From contig NZ_CP007161.1 of NCBI RefSeq assembly GCF_000725285.1, forward strand, positions 1,934,213-1,998,212: a stretch of DNA of 64,000 nt. Direction: 5' to 3'. Under the pieces are notes generated by a model. It did no database searches, was not told the origin of the DNA, and was given only the letters and a program-made list of their open reading frames with translations. The translations under genes were made by a program, and so were the position numbers. Source of the stretch: Virgibacillus sp. SK37. GTDB taxonomy: Bacteria > Bacillota > Bacilli > Bacillales > Amphibacillaceae. Below are positions 1-7,967 of the stretch, in pieces. The number at the start of each line of letters is the position of its first letter. Position 1 is the first letter of the stretch.

Positions 1-23
1 CTTCAAACCACTCTAATACTAGG

Positions 24-400
24 TTGTAATATATATTTGGGTTATCCAATGATTCGCAAAATAGATAAACTCCGAAATAACTGGTTAGTACAGTAAATGG
101 CCGTTTCGGATAATACACTTCGCTCTTGTGTCGGAAGTGTGAAAATATTCAACTTGTAGCAGGGTTGAGTTAGGGGCACAGCTTCGGGTACAAGTGCAGC
201 ATCTGATCGTTACCTCGCAGTGTCTTCTTTGCAACCGGCATGCCTTCAGCCGCCCCGAAAAGCGCAGTATTTTTCCGTAGCGGTGTTATTTAGTCTTTTT
301 GCATTAACAGAGAAATAAGTCTACTTTAGTTCGGAATGCCCTCTTACGATGATTGTGTGAGATAACGTTTGCATCGCCAATAATTGCAATAGAACCTAAT
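24..400 (+). repeat. Dispersed repeat, copy A (most degenerate)
   Basis: No gene is seen in the first 457 bases. This stretch is a diverged copy of the element at 33417-33905 (same orientation) and 45805-46626 (opposite orientation). Shared blocks include the left end around 33-75 (GATTCGCAAAATAGATA), the middle at 186-256 (GGGTACAAG, AGTGTCTTCTTTGC, CCGGCATG, TCAGCCGC), CCGTAGCGGTG at 275-285 and the right end TTGCAATAGAACC at 384-396. It lacks the extra modules of copy C. It ends about 60 bp before spoVAA, so the spoVAA promoter lies in or just after it. Confidence 0.8.
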
Positions 401-457
401 AATAATTCCTTTTTTGGTAAACAATACAGATAGATTATCATTTAGAGGAGAGATCCT

Positions 458-1075
458 GTGTCTATTGTTTATCTTAGAATGAAAAAAAGTGTTGAACTAC
501 CACCAAAATATAAGGAAGTTACCTTGAAAAATATAGCACATATCTCAACAGATTCTTCTTACAAAGAAGAACTAGATAATATCATTATTTATCACATAAC
601 AAAAAAGGATAAAAATATTGTAGTAATTGACAGTTTTTTAATTATTGATTATCTAAATCAAAAATTCCCTAAGTTGGAAATGCAAGTGATAGGTCCAGCT
701 CAATGTATTATACGGATCCATGAAAGGAAAAAAACATTATCCTTTCTTCTGGTAGCAATGGTTTGGCTGGTTTTATTTATAGGTACAGCAATGACCATCA
801 TGAATTTTCATTATGATGTCAGCATGCAGGAAGTTCAGCAAAAGCTCCACTTTTTACTTACAGGTAAAGAAAGTGAGTATCCTTTATGGATTCAGGTTCC
901 ATACTCAATTGGACTCGGTATAGGCATGTTACTGTTCTTTAATCATTGGTTTAGCAAAAAGTTTAATGAGGAACCAAGCCCCCTGGAAATTGAGATTAAT
1001 AATTACCAACAAGATTTAGATAATTACCTAATTCAAAACGAAAACATGTTGGATGATGAAAGAAATAATCGCTAA
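458..1075 (+). CDS. spoVAA: Stage V sporulation protein AA
   Basis: SpoVAA is part of the inner-membrane SpoVA system that moves dipicolinic acid into the forespore and releases it at germination. The 205-residue product has the family length and layout: a soluble N-terminal half of about 90 residues, then two hydrophobic segments near residues 93-117 and 144-166 and a charged tail. The GTG start is chosen because GAGGAG at 443-448 sits at good spacing and no better start exists. Its 3' end overlaps spoVAB by 23 bases, so the two are translationally coupled. The family assignment rests on length, topology and the spoVAB-spoVAF-lysA context. It would normally be made in the forespore under sigma-G; I could not place that promoter with confidence. 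Confidence 0.9.
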   Translation: MSIVYLRMKKSVELPPKYKEVTLKNIAHISTDSSYKEELDNIIIYHITKKDKNIVVIDSFLIIDYLNQKFPKLEMQVIGPAQCIIRIHERKKTLSFLLVAMVWLVLFIGTAMTIMNFHYDVSMQEVQQKLHFLLTGKESEYPLWIQVPYSIGLGIGMLLFFNHWFSKKFNEEPSPLEIEINNYQQDLDNYLIQNENMLDDERNNR

Positions 1076-1481
1076 TTTTTTTCAGGCACTCATTGGCTTT
1101 TCTGGGGGGATAGCGGTCGGAGCTGGCTTTGTGGCATTTCTGACTGTTCTTGGGGTTATTCCACGAATGGTACAACTGACAAAAAGTAAAAAATTAGTAA
1201 AGGTATACGGTGCATGTGTACTGATTGCTTCGATTTTTGGGACATTTATTTCTTTTGCTAATATTAGTTGGGAGCAGCCAACCATCATGCTAGTTATTTG
1301 GGGTTTACTCCATGGCATTTTCAATGGCATGCTTGCTGCGGCTTTGACTGAAGTTTTGAATGTGTTCCCAGTGTTATCAAAAAGGATTGGAATGGAAGAT
1401 TATATATTATTCCTTTTGATGGCTTTTGTGTTTGGTAAGATTGCTGGCTCATTATTTCAATGGCTGTATTTTGTTAAATAA
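1053..1481 (+). CDS. spoVAB: Stage V sporulation protein AB
   Basis: This is a small polytopic membrane protein (142 residues, about four hydrophobic segments) of the SpoVA germination complex. Glycine-rich helices (GFSGGIAVGAGFVAF near the N-terminus) and the length fit SpoVAB. The ORF begins inside the end of spoVAA; ATG codons at 1053 and 1056 are both possible, with only a weak GGA element upstream, as expected for translational coupling. Spacing to spoVAF is 15 bases. In B. subtilis the next genes would be spoVAC, AD, AEB and AEA; here they are missing and spoVAF follows directly. Confidence 0.9.
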   Translation: MMKEIIANFFQALIGFSGGIAVGAGFVAFLTVLGVIPRMVQLTKSKKLVKVYGACVLIASIFGTFISFANISWEQPTIMLVIWGLLHGIFNGMLAAALTEVLNVFPVLSKRIGMEDYILFLLMAFVFGKIAGSLFQWLYFVK

Positions 1482-1496
1482 CTATGAGGTTTAGGG

Positions 1497-2987
1497 GTGA
1501 AGGTAATGAAACGCCGAGATAATAAAATAGCGGTCTCATCTAATATAACGGATAACCAAACATATATGAAAAAAAGAATTGGGTTGGATGTCTCTTTTGA
1601 TTTGGGATTCCGTGAAATAACCCTGTTAAGGAAAAAGGTTCAGTTATATTATGTGACAGGTTTATGTGATTCCTTAATTATCCAGGAAATTCTAGAAACG
1701 CTTATTCAAATAAACGATAATGAAGCTAATTCAAAGAAGTTAAAAGAAATTATCAATAATCGTTTAGTGCATCAACAGGTAGTAGAAGTAGAAACGATGG
1801 ATGAAGTTGTAGATAATTTGCTCTCAGGGTTAATTATCGTTTTTGTTGATGGTGAGAAGTACGCCTTTGTCATTGATGTACGTAATTATCCTGGGAGAAC
1901 CCCAGAAGAACCGGATACAGAAAGAGTAATTCGTGGATCTCGTGATGGATATACGGAAAATATTGTAGAAAGCACAGCCCTTACGAGAAGAAGAATTCGG
2001 GACGCTCGGTTACGTAATGAGATGTTGAAAGTAGGAGAACGTTCCAAGACAGATGTATGTATTACTTATTTACAAGACGTAGCTGATGAAGGATTAATAA
2101 AGGCTATAAAAAGTAAAATTGAAAAAATTGAAGTTGACGGGATCACCATGGCCGACAAAACATTGGAAGAATTTATTATTGATAGAAAATGGAGTCCTTA
2201 CCCTTTGGTGAGGTATACAGAAAGACCAGACGTAGCGGCTACGCATTTGTTAGAAGGACATGTAATTATTTTTGTAGATACCTCTCCAAGTGCCATTATT
2301 TTGCCAACCACTTTTTTTCACCATATGCAGCACGCAGAGGAGTATAGAGAAGCACCTCTTACAGGAACCTTTATTCGCCTCATTCGGTTTATTGCTGTTA
2401 TAGTCTCTTTATATCTTTTGCCCCTCTGGTTGTTATTTGTGATTGAACCTACTTTTTTACCGAAAGAACTAGCTTTCATCGGACCTAATGAAGAGGGGAA
2501 TATCCCTATCACTTATCAAATCATATTAGGCATAATCGGATTGGAATTTCTTCGAATGGCAGCAATTCACACTCCTACACCTCTAGCAACAGCAATGGGT
2601 TTGATAGCTGCTGTTTTGATTGGTCAAATTGCCATTGATGTGGGGATGTTTGGTCCTGAAGTAATTTTGTATATTTCAGTAAGTGCAATAGGTTCGTATG
2701 TTACACCAAGTTATGAATTAAGTGTAGCAAATAAATTGATTAACTTAGGGTTAGTACTGGCTGTCGGCTTTTTTGGGATATACGGATTAACTATCGGTGT
2801 ATTGGCACACCTGCTCTTTTTAATCCATTTACGCTCCATAAAAACTCCTTATTTATGGCCGTTTATTCCATTTAATCCAAAAGCTATGCTACAAATTATT
2901 TTTCGGGTCCCAAAACCTTATAGTAATAGCAGACCAAGTATTGTGCATCCGAAAAACAACTACAGTCAACCAGTGAAAAAGAGCTAA
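1497..2987 (+). CDS. spoVAF: Stage V sporulation protein AF (GerA-family)
   Basis: SpoVAF is homologous to GerA-type A subunits and modulates germinant-receptor-driven germination. The 496-residue product has the GerA layout: a hydrophilic N-terminal domain of about 290 residues with the conserved IDVRNYPGRTPEEPDTERV-like segment and RGSRDGYTEN (near residues 125-155), then a membrane domain of four or five helices with TPTPLATAMG. ATG at 1506 is an alternative to the GTG at 1497. It closes the spoVA operon, and a hairpin overlaps its stop codon. The GerA-type ORF next to spoVAA/AB and lysA makes the SpoVAF assignment firm over a germinant receptor subunit such as GerAA. Confidence 0.9.
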   Translation: MKVMKRRDNKIAVSSNITDNQTYMKKRIGLDVSFDLGFREITLLRKKVQLYYVTGLCDSLIIQEILETLIQINDNEANSKKLKEIINNRLVHQQVVEVETMDEVVDNLLSGLIIVFVDGEKYAFVIDVRNYPGRTPEEPDTERVIRGSRDGYTENIVESTALTRRRIRDARLRNEMLKVGERSKTDVCITYLQDVADEGLIKAIKSKIEKIEVDGITMADKTLEEFIIDRKWSPYPLVRYTERPDVAATHLLEGHVIIFVDTSPSAIILPTTFFHHMQHAEEYREAPLTGTFIRLIRFIAVIVSLYLLPLWLLFVIEPTFLPKELAFIGPNEEGNIPITYQIILGIIGLEFLRMAAIHTPTPLATAMGLIAAVLIGQIAIDVGMFGPEVILYISVSAIGSYVTPSYELSVANKLINLGLVLAVGFFGIYGLTIGVLAHLLFLIHLRSIKTPYLWPFIPFNPKAMLQIIFRVPKPYSNSRPSIVHPKNNYSQPVKKS

Positions 2988-3015
2988 AGCCAATGTTAGC
3001 TCTTTTAAATTTTTC
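2976..3015 (+). terminator. Terminator after spoVAF
   Basis: AAAAGAGCTAA and TTAGCTCTTTT form a stem with an 8-base loop, followed by AAATTTTTC. The left arm overlaps the spoVAF stop codon. Confidence 0.75.
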
Positions 3016-3073
3016 ATTATTATGATAAAGTTTGTAATTATATTTAGGTATTGGGGAACGGAGGAACTAAAGC

Positions 3074-4381
3074 ATGATTATTGATAATCATCCCTTTAAA
3101 GTAAATGAACTAGGTCATTTAGAAGTTGGTGGAATAGATACTACTTATTTAGCACAAAAATATGGAACACCTTTATATGTCTATGATGTTAAATTAATCC
3201 GTGACAATTGCAGAGCTTTTGTTCAAACATTTAAAAACATGAATGTAAACGCTAAAGTAGCATATGCGAGCAAAGCTTTTTCATCTATTGCGATGCTTCA
3301 AGTAATAAAACAGGAAAACCTATGCTTGGATGTTGTCTCGGAAGGTGAATTATATACTGCAATTCAGGCTGATTTCCCTACAGAAAAAATCCATATGCAT
3401 GGCAATAATAAAAGTGAAGAAGAACTTACAATGGCTATTGAAAATAGCATTGGTTGTATTGTTATAGATAATTTTAATGAAATCCAATTACTGGAAACAT
3501 TACTCGAAAAGCATGATAAACGAATGGATGTACTTCTTCGGGTAACACCGGGTATTGAATCAAAAACACATCAATATATTATGACTGGAAATGAGGATTC
3601 CAAATTTGGCTTTAATTTAAATAATGGACAAGCTGAAAAAGCCTTCTGTTTATTACATGAACACCCTAGGATCCATTTTAGGGGATTGCATTGCCATATC
3701 GGGTCACAAATTTTTGAAACTGATCGCTTTTTAATTGCTGTAGAGCTTTTATTTCAGGAGTTAAATACTTGGAAAGAAAAACATGGTTATACCCCAGAAG
3801 TATTGAATTTGGGGGGCGGCTTTGGTATTAGATATACGAAAAACGATCACCCTATTCCTTATGAATTCTATGTAGAGGAATTAGTCAAAGCGGTCCGTGA
3901 ACACTCCACTAGAATGGGAATACCTGTGCCTGAAATTTGGCTTGAGCCCGGAAGAGCTATAGTAGGAAATGCAGGAATCACCCTGTATACAATAGGATCT
4001 CAGAAGAATATTCCGGGTATGAGAGATTATATATCAATTAACGGCGGAATGACGGATAATCTGCGTCCAGCGTTGTACCAGGCTAAATATGAAGGAGTTA
4101 TTGCGAATAAAGCTTCACATCCTCCTGTGAAGGACGTCTCCGTTGCTGGTAAATGTTGTGAATCCGGTGATATGCTAATCTGGGACTTGCCTGTTCCAGA
4201 AGTTAATAATGGTGACGTGCTTGCCGTATTTTCTACAGGTGCTTACGGCTATTCCATGGCTAATCATTATAATCGTTTGCCAAAGGCAGCGGTAGTGTTT
4301 GTAGAGGATGGAATTGAAAAATTAGTTGTACGTCGAGAAAGCTATACAGATGTTACAAAAAACGATTTACATTACGTTTAA
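3074..4381 (+). CDS. lysA: Diaminopimelate decarboxylase
   Basis: LysA decarboxylates meso-diaminopimelate to L-lysine, the last step of lysine synthesis, using PLP. The 435-residue product has all fold-type III landmarks: the Schiff-base lysine in YASKAF (near residue 63), HCHIGSQI, the phosphate-binding GGGFGI, EPGRAIV and the CESGD active-site motif that supplies the catalytic cysteine from the partner subunit. The ATG follows ACGGAGGAAC at good spacing. It lies 86 bases behind the spoVAF terminator, the standard Bacillus arrangement. The short leader is too small for a lysine riboswitch and I see none. Confidence 0.97.
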   Translation: MIIDNHPFKVNELGHLEVGGIDTTYLAQKYGTPLYVYDVKLIRDNCRAFVQTFKNMNVNAKVAYASKAFSSIAMLQVIKQENLCLDVVSEGELYTAIQADFPTEKIHMHGNNKSEEELTMAIENSIGCIVIDNFNEIQLLETLLEKHDKRMDVLLRVTPGIESKTHQYIMTGNEDSKFGFNLNNGQAEKAFCLLHEHPRIHFRGLHCHIGSQIFETDRFLIAVELLFQELNTWKEKHGYTPEVLNLGGGFGIRYTKNDHPIPYEFYVEELVKAVREHSTRMGIPVPEIWLEPGRAIVGNAGITLYTIGSQKNIPGMRDYISINGGMTDNLRPALYQAKYEGVIANKASHPPVKDVSVAGKCCESGDMLIWDLPVPEVNNGDVLAVFSTGAYGYSMANHYNRLPKAAVVFVEDGIEKLVVRRESYTDVTKNDLHYV

Positions 4382-4458
4382 TGTAAGCAATTCTTTTCAT
4401 AAAATAAATTAAGTGGTAAAATAACACTGGTTGATAAATAGTAAAGGGGTTGTGACCT

Positions 4459-4896
4459 ATGTCTAAACATGGTTATATCTTAATGGAAAATGGTAACAAA
4501 ATTGAATTTGAATTATATCCAAATGAAGCACCAAACACAGTTGCGAACTTTGAAAAACTTGCTAACGATAACTTTTATGATGGATTAACTTTCCATAGAG
4601 TAATTGATGGATTTGTTAGCCAGGGTGGTTGTCCGGTTGGAAATGGGACTGGCTCTGCTGGGTACACGATAAAATGTGAAACAGAAGGAAATCCACATAA
4701 GCATGTAGAAGGTTCCTTATCTATGGCCCATGCAGGTAAAGATACAGGTAGCTGCCAATTCTTTATTGTGCATGAAGCTCAGCCACATCTCAATGGTGTT
4801 CACACTGTATTTGGTAAAGTAACTTCAGGTATTGAGCATGCCAAAGCAATGAAGAATGGGGACCAAATGAAAGAAATGAAAGTTTTTTCTGAGTAG
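4459..4896 (+). CDS. ppiB: Peptidyl-prolyl cis-trans isomerase B (cyclophilin)
   Basis: This cytoplasmic cyclophilin catalyses cis-trans isomerisation of X-Pro bonds. The 145-residue product carries the catalytic [17 protein letters not shown] signature near residues 46-62, GSCQFFIVH near 92-100 and HTVFGKV near 115-121. It has no signal peptide. It stands 78 bases after lysA with its own GGGGTTGTGACC ribosome site, and is followed 21 bases later by the small peptidase gene. The lysA-ppiB pairing matches B. subtilis. Confidence 0.95.
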   Translation: MSKHGYILMENGNKIEFELYPNEAPNTVANFEKLANDNFYDGLTFHRVIDGFVSQGGCPVGNGTGSAGYTIKCETEGNPHKHVEGSLSMAHAGKDTGSCQFFIVHEAQPHLNGVHTVFGKVTSGIEHAKAMKNGDQMKEMKVFSE

Positions 4897-4917
4897 TATG
4901 CATGAGGATAAAATGGA

Positions 4918-5370
4918 ATGAGTATACCTTTACTATTTTATCTGATATTAATTGCAGCACCAGTTAGTATTGTAATACATGAACTTGGTCATGCGTTGAT
5001 GGCTATCGTGTTAAAAGCACAAAAGGTGGAAGTTTCAATCGGAGCTGGAAAAAAACTGTGGGGTCTTTCGCAGAAAAGTTTTCAGCTCTCCATCTATAGC
5101 CTTTACTTTTTAGGCGGTGTGGTTGAGCACGAAAAGGAACATCCATATAAATTAAGAGAGGTTATATGGATCAGCTTAGCGGGTCCAATTATGAACGCTA
5201 TTGTAGCATTTGTTTTTTATTTACTTTATGATTGGATACCGAATGATTATATTTCTCTATTTCTTTTATTTAATATTTGGCTTGCAGTTGTAAATTTAAT
5301 TCCTTTTAAGATAAAGGAGAAGCAAACGGATGGTTATACCATCTTTAAGGAGATTAGCAAAAGATTTTAG
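4918..5370 (+). CDS. Small site-2-protease-like membrane protein (M50 type)
   Basis: The 150-residue product is hydrophobic with an N-terminal helix carrying IHELGHALMA (residues 20-29), the HExxH zinc motif of M50 peptidases. The second M50 signature is present in weak form as NLIPFK followed by TDG near residues 127-141, and AGPIMNAIVAF resembles the conserved central GPxxN segment. It is shorter than usual M50 enzymes and has no PDZ domain. The ribosome site (GAGGATAAAATGG) is modest. It may be co-transcribed with ppiB. I know no characterised orthologue; substrate and role are unknown. Confidence 0.7.
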   Translation: MSIPLLFYLILIAAPVSIVIHELGHALMAIVLKAQKVEVSIGAGKKLWGLSQKSFQLSIYSLYFLGGVVEHEKEHPYKLREVIWISLAGPIMNAIVAFVFYLLYDWIPNDYISLFLLFNIWLAVVNLIPFKIKEKQTDGYTIFKEISKRF

Positions 5371-5443
5371 ACATACATATAGTTGGAAAAGGTATTATTT
5401 TATGTGTTTTTGTTCATCCTTAGTAATAATATCTATGCAATAG

Positions 5444-5471
5444 TTGACAAATTATAATAATAATGTATAAA
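5444..5471 (+). promoter_or_regulatory. Sigma-A type promoter for ribT
   Basis: TTGACA at 5444-5449 and TATAAA at 5466-5471, spacer 16, about 120 bases before ribT. Between promoter and gene lies a short AACAGG/CCTGTT inverted repeat (5543-5558). No FMN-riboswitch-like conserved core is visible in this leader. Confidence 0.55.
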
Positions 5472-5589
5472 TATATATAATAACAAGCAAAAAGATACGA
5501 ATCAATTTTACTTATTCATATGTTAGTATAATTTTAATAAACAACAGGATAACCTGTTATTTAAGTTATTTTGTTAATGAGGGGTATCT

Positions 5590-5961
5590 ATGTTAATTCG
5601 CTATAAGAAGAACTTAGAAAAAATTGCCATGGGTTTATTATCTTTTATGCCTGAGGAAAAAAAAGACGTGAAAAAATTACAGCAGACGATAAAAGAATAT
5701 GAAACAAATCCAGATTGGCATCTTTTTTTATGGAAAGAAGAAGATGATATATTGGGTGCTGTAGGTTTAAAGATTGAAGATGATATTAATGCTGTTATTC
5801 AACACGTATCTGTCAATCCATCTCACCGAAATCATGGAATAGGTAGAAAAATGGTTACTGAAGTGAATAATCTATATCAAGAGAAATATGCTGTATGTGC
5901 AAGCGAAGAAGTACAACAGTTCTATACAAAATGTGACGAATTAGATGACCAGAATGATTAA
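5590..5961 (+). CDS. ribT: GNAT acetyltransferase RibT
   Basis: RibT is the GNAT-fold acetyltransferase that ends the riboflavin operon of B. subtilis; its substrate is not settled. The 123-residue product starts MLIRYKKNLEKIAMGLLSFM and has the acetyl-CoA binding block HVSVNPSHRNHGIGRKM near residues 76-92, with length and start matching RibT closely. The ATG follows ATGAGGGGTATCT. None of the riboflavin biosynthesis genes accompanies it here: upstream is a peptidase, downstream a terminator. It has its own promoter. Confidence 0.85.
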   Translation: MLIRYKKNLEKIAMGLLSFMPEEKKDVKKLQQTIKEYETNPDWHLFLWKEEDDILGAVGLKIEDDINAVIQHVSVNPSHRNHGIGRKMVTEVNNLYQEKYAVCASEEVQQFYTKCDELDDQND

Positions 5962-6044
5962 ATAAAATGCTGGAGCTGGACATGGCTAATCCAGTAATAT
6001 AAATAATTCAAAGGTTAGATTTTATAGTTAACAACTAAGCAAAT

Positions 6045-6085
6045 AAAAGCCAGCCCTCCTATATGAAGGGCTGGCTTTTTATTTT
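6045..6085. terminator. Bidirectional terminator between ribT and the YjcZ peptide gene
   Basis: AAAAGCCAGCCCT and AGGGCTGGCTTTTT form a 13-bp stem with an A-run on one side and a T-run on the other, so it can serve both convergent genes. Confidence 0.85.
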
Positions 6086-6115
6086 TATTTTACGCAATTG
6101 TTATTCAGTATGGTT

Positions 6116-6205
6116 TTAGAACCAAGCTGCCCCAACGATAATTAACAGAATAAATAGAACCACAATTAGCGCAAAACCGCCGCCATATCCATAACTATTA
6201 CTCAT
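6116..6205 (-). CDS. YjcZ-family small sporulation protein (29 aa)
   Basis: Read on the minus strand, this 29-codon ORF encodes a peptide beginning MSNSYGYGGGFALIVV, followed by one hydrophobic helix and ending GAAWF. The glycine/tyrosine-rich head plus a single helix is typical of YjcZ/SscA-type sporulation peptides, which are associated with spore coat assembly in Bacillus. A strong AAGGAGG lies 8 bases before the ATG, supporting translation despite the size. It is convergent with ribT across a shared terminator. The family call is from composition and pattern; the particular paralogue cannot be named. Confidence 0.8.
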   Translation of the reverse strand: MSNSYGYGGGFALIVVLFILLIIVGAAWF

Positions 6206-6350
6206 AATAGTATTCCTCCTTTTTCTTCTTAAGACAAATAATTTGTGTTACTATTTATCTTACATTAGTAAATTATGTAGGTACCCTGTTGTTTGTATAG
6301 GCGTTTATGCCAACTCGTGCAATAAAAAATTAGAAAGGATGTTTTCTTAT

Positions 6351-7088
6351 ATGAATCAGGCTTATGAGGTGAAACTCGATAAGTTCGAGGGGCCACTTGA
6401 TTTACTGTTACATTTAATTAACCAATATGAGATAGATATATATGATATTCCAGTTGCAGTTATCACTGAACAATATATGAACTATATACATACAATGCAA
6501 CGACTTGAATTGAACGTTGCAAGTGAATACTTGGTAATGGCTGCAACATTGGTGGCTATTAAAAGCGAAATGCTCTTGCCAAAGCCTGAAATAATAGAAG
6601 AAACCGATGAGTATATGGAAGACCCAAGGGCTGAACTTATGGAGCGACTTATAGAGTATAGAAAGTACAAAGAGGCTGCAGAAAAACTGAGAGAGAGGGA
6701 AGAAGAATTAAATCAGGTACACACACGACCGCCATCTTCATTTGAAGATTTATTAAATGAACCACCAACCTTGACTAGAGGAAGTATTTCTGTGTATGAT
6801 ATGTTGCACGCCCTTGGAAAAATGATGGAAAGAAAGAAGTGGAAAGAACCACTTGAGACTAGAATAAGTAAGGCCGAAATATCGATAGAAAAGCGAATGG
6901 ACGAGATATTTAAACAAGTCAGCAGATCTAAAAAGGGCCTGTTATTTTATGAATTATTTAACGTTCCATCAAAAAGCGCGATTGTAGTTACCTTTATGGC
7001 ATTACTGGAACTAATGAAAGATAATAAAATTTATTGTGATCAAGAGAAACATTTTGAAGCTTTATATGTTTATCATATGGAGGAATAA
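6351..7088 (+). CDS. scpA: Segregation and condensation protein A
   Basis: ScpA is the kleisin that bridges the SMC dimer and, with ScpB, forms the bacterial condensin needed for chromosome segregation. The start is set at the ATG at 6351 because GAAAGGA lies about 11 bases upstream and the conserved N-terminus (YEVKLDKFEGPLDLLLHLI) begins there; an open frame reaching back to 6243 has no conserved sequence. The 245-residue product has the N-terminal helical SMC-neck binding domain and a C-terminal winged helix (about residues 170-245). It is followed 2 bases later by scpB. Confidence 0.96.
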   Translation: MNQAYEVKLDKFEGPLDLLLHLINQYEIDIYDIPVAVITEQYMNYIHTMQRLELNVASEYLVMAATLVAIKSEMLLPKPEIIEETDEYMEDPRAELMERLIEYRKYKEAAEKLREREEELNQVHTRPPSSFEDLLNEPPTLTRGSISVYDMLHALGKMMERKKWKEPLETRISKAEISIEKRMDEIFKQVSRSKKGLLFYELFNVPSKSAIVVTFMALLELMKDNKIYCDQEKHFEALYVYHMEE

Positions 7089-7090
7089 AC

Positions 7091-7675
7091 GTGGAAACAA
7101 CGGAACACAAAGCTATATTAGAAGGTCTCCTTTTCGCAAGTGGGGACGAAGGAATTACATGCAAGCAAATTTCAAGAATATTGGAGGTGTCAGAGGATTA
7201 TGTTGTTCACTTATTGGAAGAATTGCGTTTTGATTACGAAAGTGAACATAGAGGAGTATCTATTTTGAAATCAAATCACCAGTACTATATGACAACTAAA
7301 CCAGAGCATAGCTCTTATTACAAAAAGATGCTGGAAACTCCAATGCTTACGAAACTTTCTCAGGCAGCTTTGGAAACACTTGCCATCATTGCATATCGGC
7401 AACCGATTACGAGAACAGAGATTGAGGATATAAGAGGGGTTAAAAGTGATCGTCCAGTACAAACATTGATTGCTCGTATGTTAATTGAGGAGGTAGGGAG
7501 GAGAGAAGGGATTGGTCGACCAGTGCTTTTTGCAACAACCAAAGAGTTTTTAACATTCTTTGGATTAACTTCTTTAGAAGATCTACCCCCACTTCCAGAG
7601 GCCTCAGACTCAGTCAATGTAGAAGAGGATGCAGATCTTTTCTTTAAACAATTTAATGAAAAGTTAAGTGAATGA
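7091..7675 (+). CDS. scpB: Segregation and condensation protein B
   Basis: ScpB dimerises through tandem winged-helix domains and clamps ScpA in the SMC-ScpAB complex. The 194-residue product contains the family signature ETLAIIAYRQPITRTEIEDI (near residues 96-115) followed by IRGV and VGRREGIGRP. The acidic tail from about residue 165 (EDLPPLPEASD) is typical. The start ATG, spelled GTGGAA in the genome at 7091, follows a GGAGGAATAAAC site that overlaps the scpA end. Confidence 0.96.
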   Translation: METTEHKAILEGLLFASGDEGITCKQISRILEVSEDYVVHLLEELRFDYESEHRGVSILKSNHQYYMTTKPEHSSYYKKMLETPMLTKLSQAALETLAIIAYRQPITRTEIEDIRGVKSDRPVQTLIARMLIEEVGRREGIGRPVLFATTKEFLTFFGLTSLEDLPPLPEASDSVNVEEDADLFFKQFNEKLSE

Positions 7676-7967
7676 AATAAAAGCCCAGACCTATGCTGAT
7701 AAGTGATTATGGTTGTTAGAACTATAATTACTTGTGAGCGTAACTTCATACAAGCAAAGTACATAACTAGTTATAATTCATTATCTGAAAAGTTGACTTA
7801 ACATCAACTTTTTTTGTTTTTTGCTAGACTATTCACTAAGTTTTAGTAATCAGTGACTAGTAAAAAGTATCTTCATATATTGGGCGAGCTCAGAATAAAA
7901 AACTAATCATACTGGATAGATACAAGCATAATATATAAAGACACTATTACAGTGGAGGAGAACTATT
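7676..7967 (+). promoter_or_regulatory. scpB-dacB intergenic region
   Basis: No gene is seen. It holds an imperfect stem (AAGTGATTATGGTT with AACTATAATTACTT, 7701-7733) and an intrinsic terminator at 7788-7818. A CATAATAT box at about 7928-7935 with ATCATACT about 14 bases upstream resembles a weak mother-cell sigma-E promoter for dacB, which is sigma-E driven in B. subtilis; this is only a suggestion. Confidence 0.35.
7788..7818 (+). terminator. Terminator after scpB
   Basis: AAAAGTTGA and TCAACTTTT form a 9-bp stem around a 7-base loop, followed by a T-rich run. Confidence 0.75.

Noticed and set aside
2988..3073. Possible lysine riboswitch before lysA
   Set aside because: The 86-base leader is too short and is partly taken by the spoVAF terminator.
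5371..5589. Possible FMN riboswitch upstream of ribT
   Set aside because: The conserved AGGATA and GGGCAGGGTGAAATTCCC-like elements of the aptamer are not present; only a promoter and a short dyad are seen.
7036..7233. Open frame across the scpA-scpB junction
   Set aside because: It is an out-of-frame shadow of two well-supported genes.
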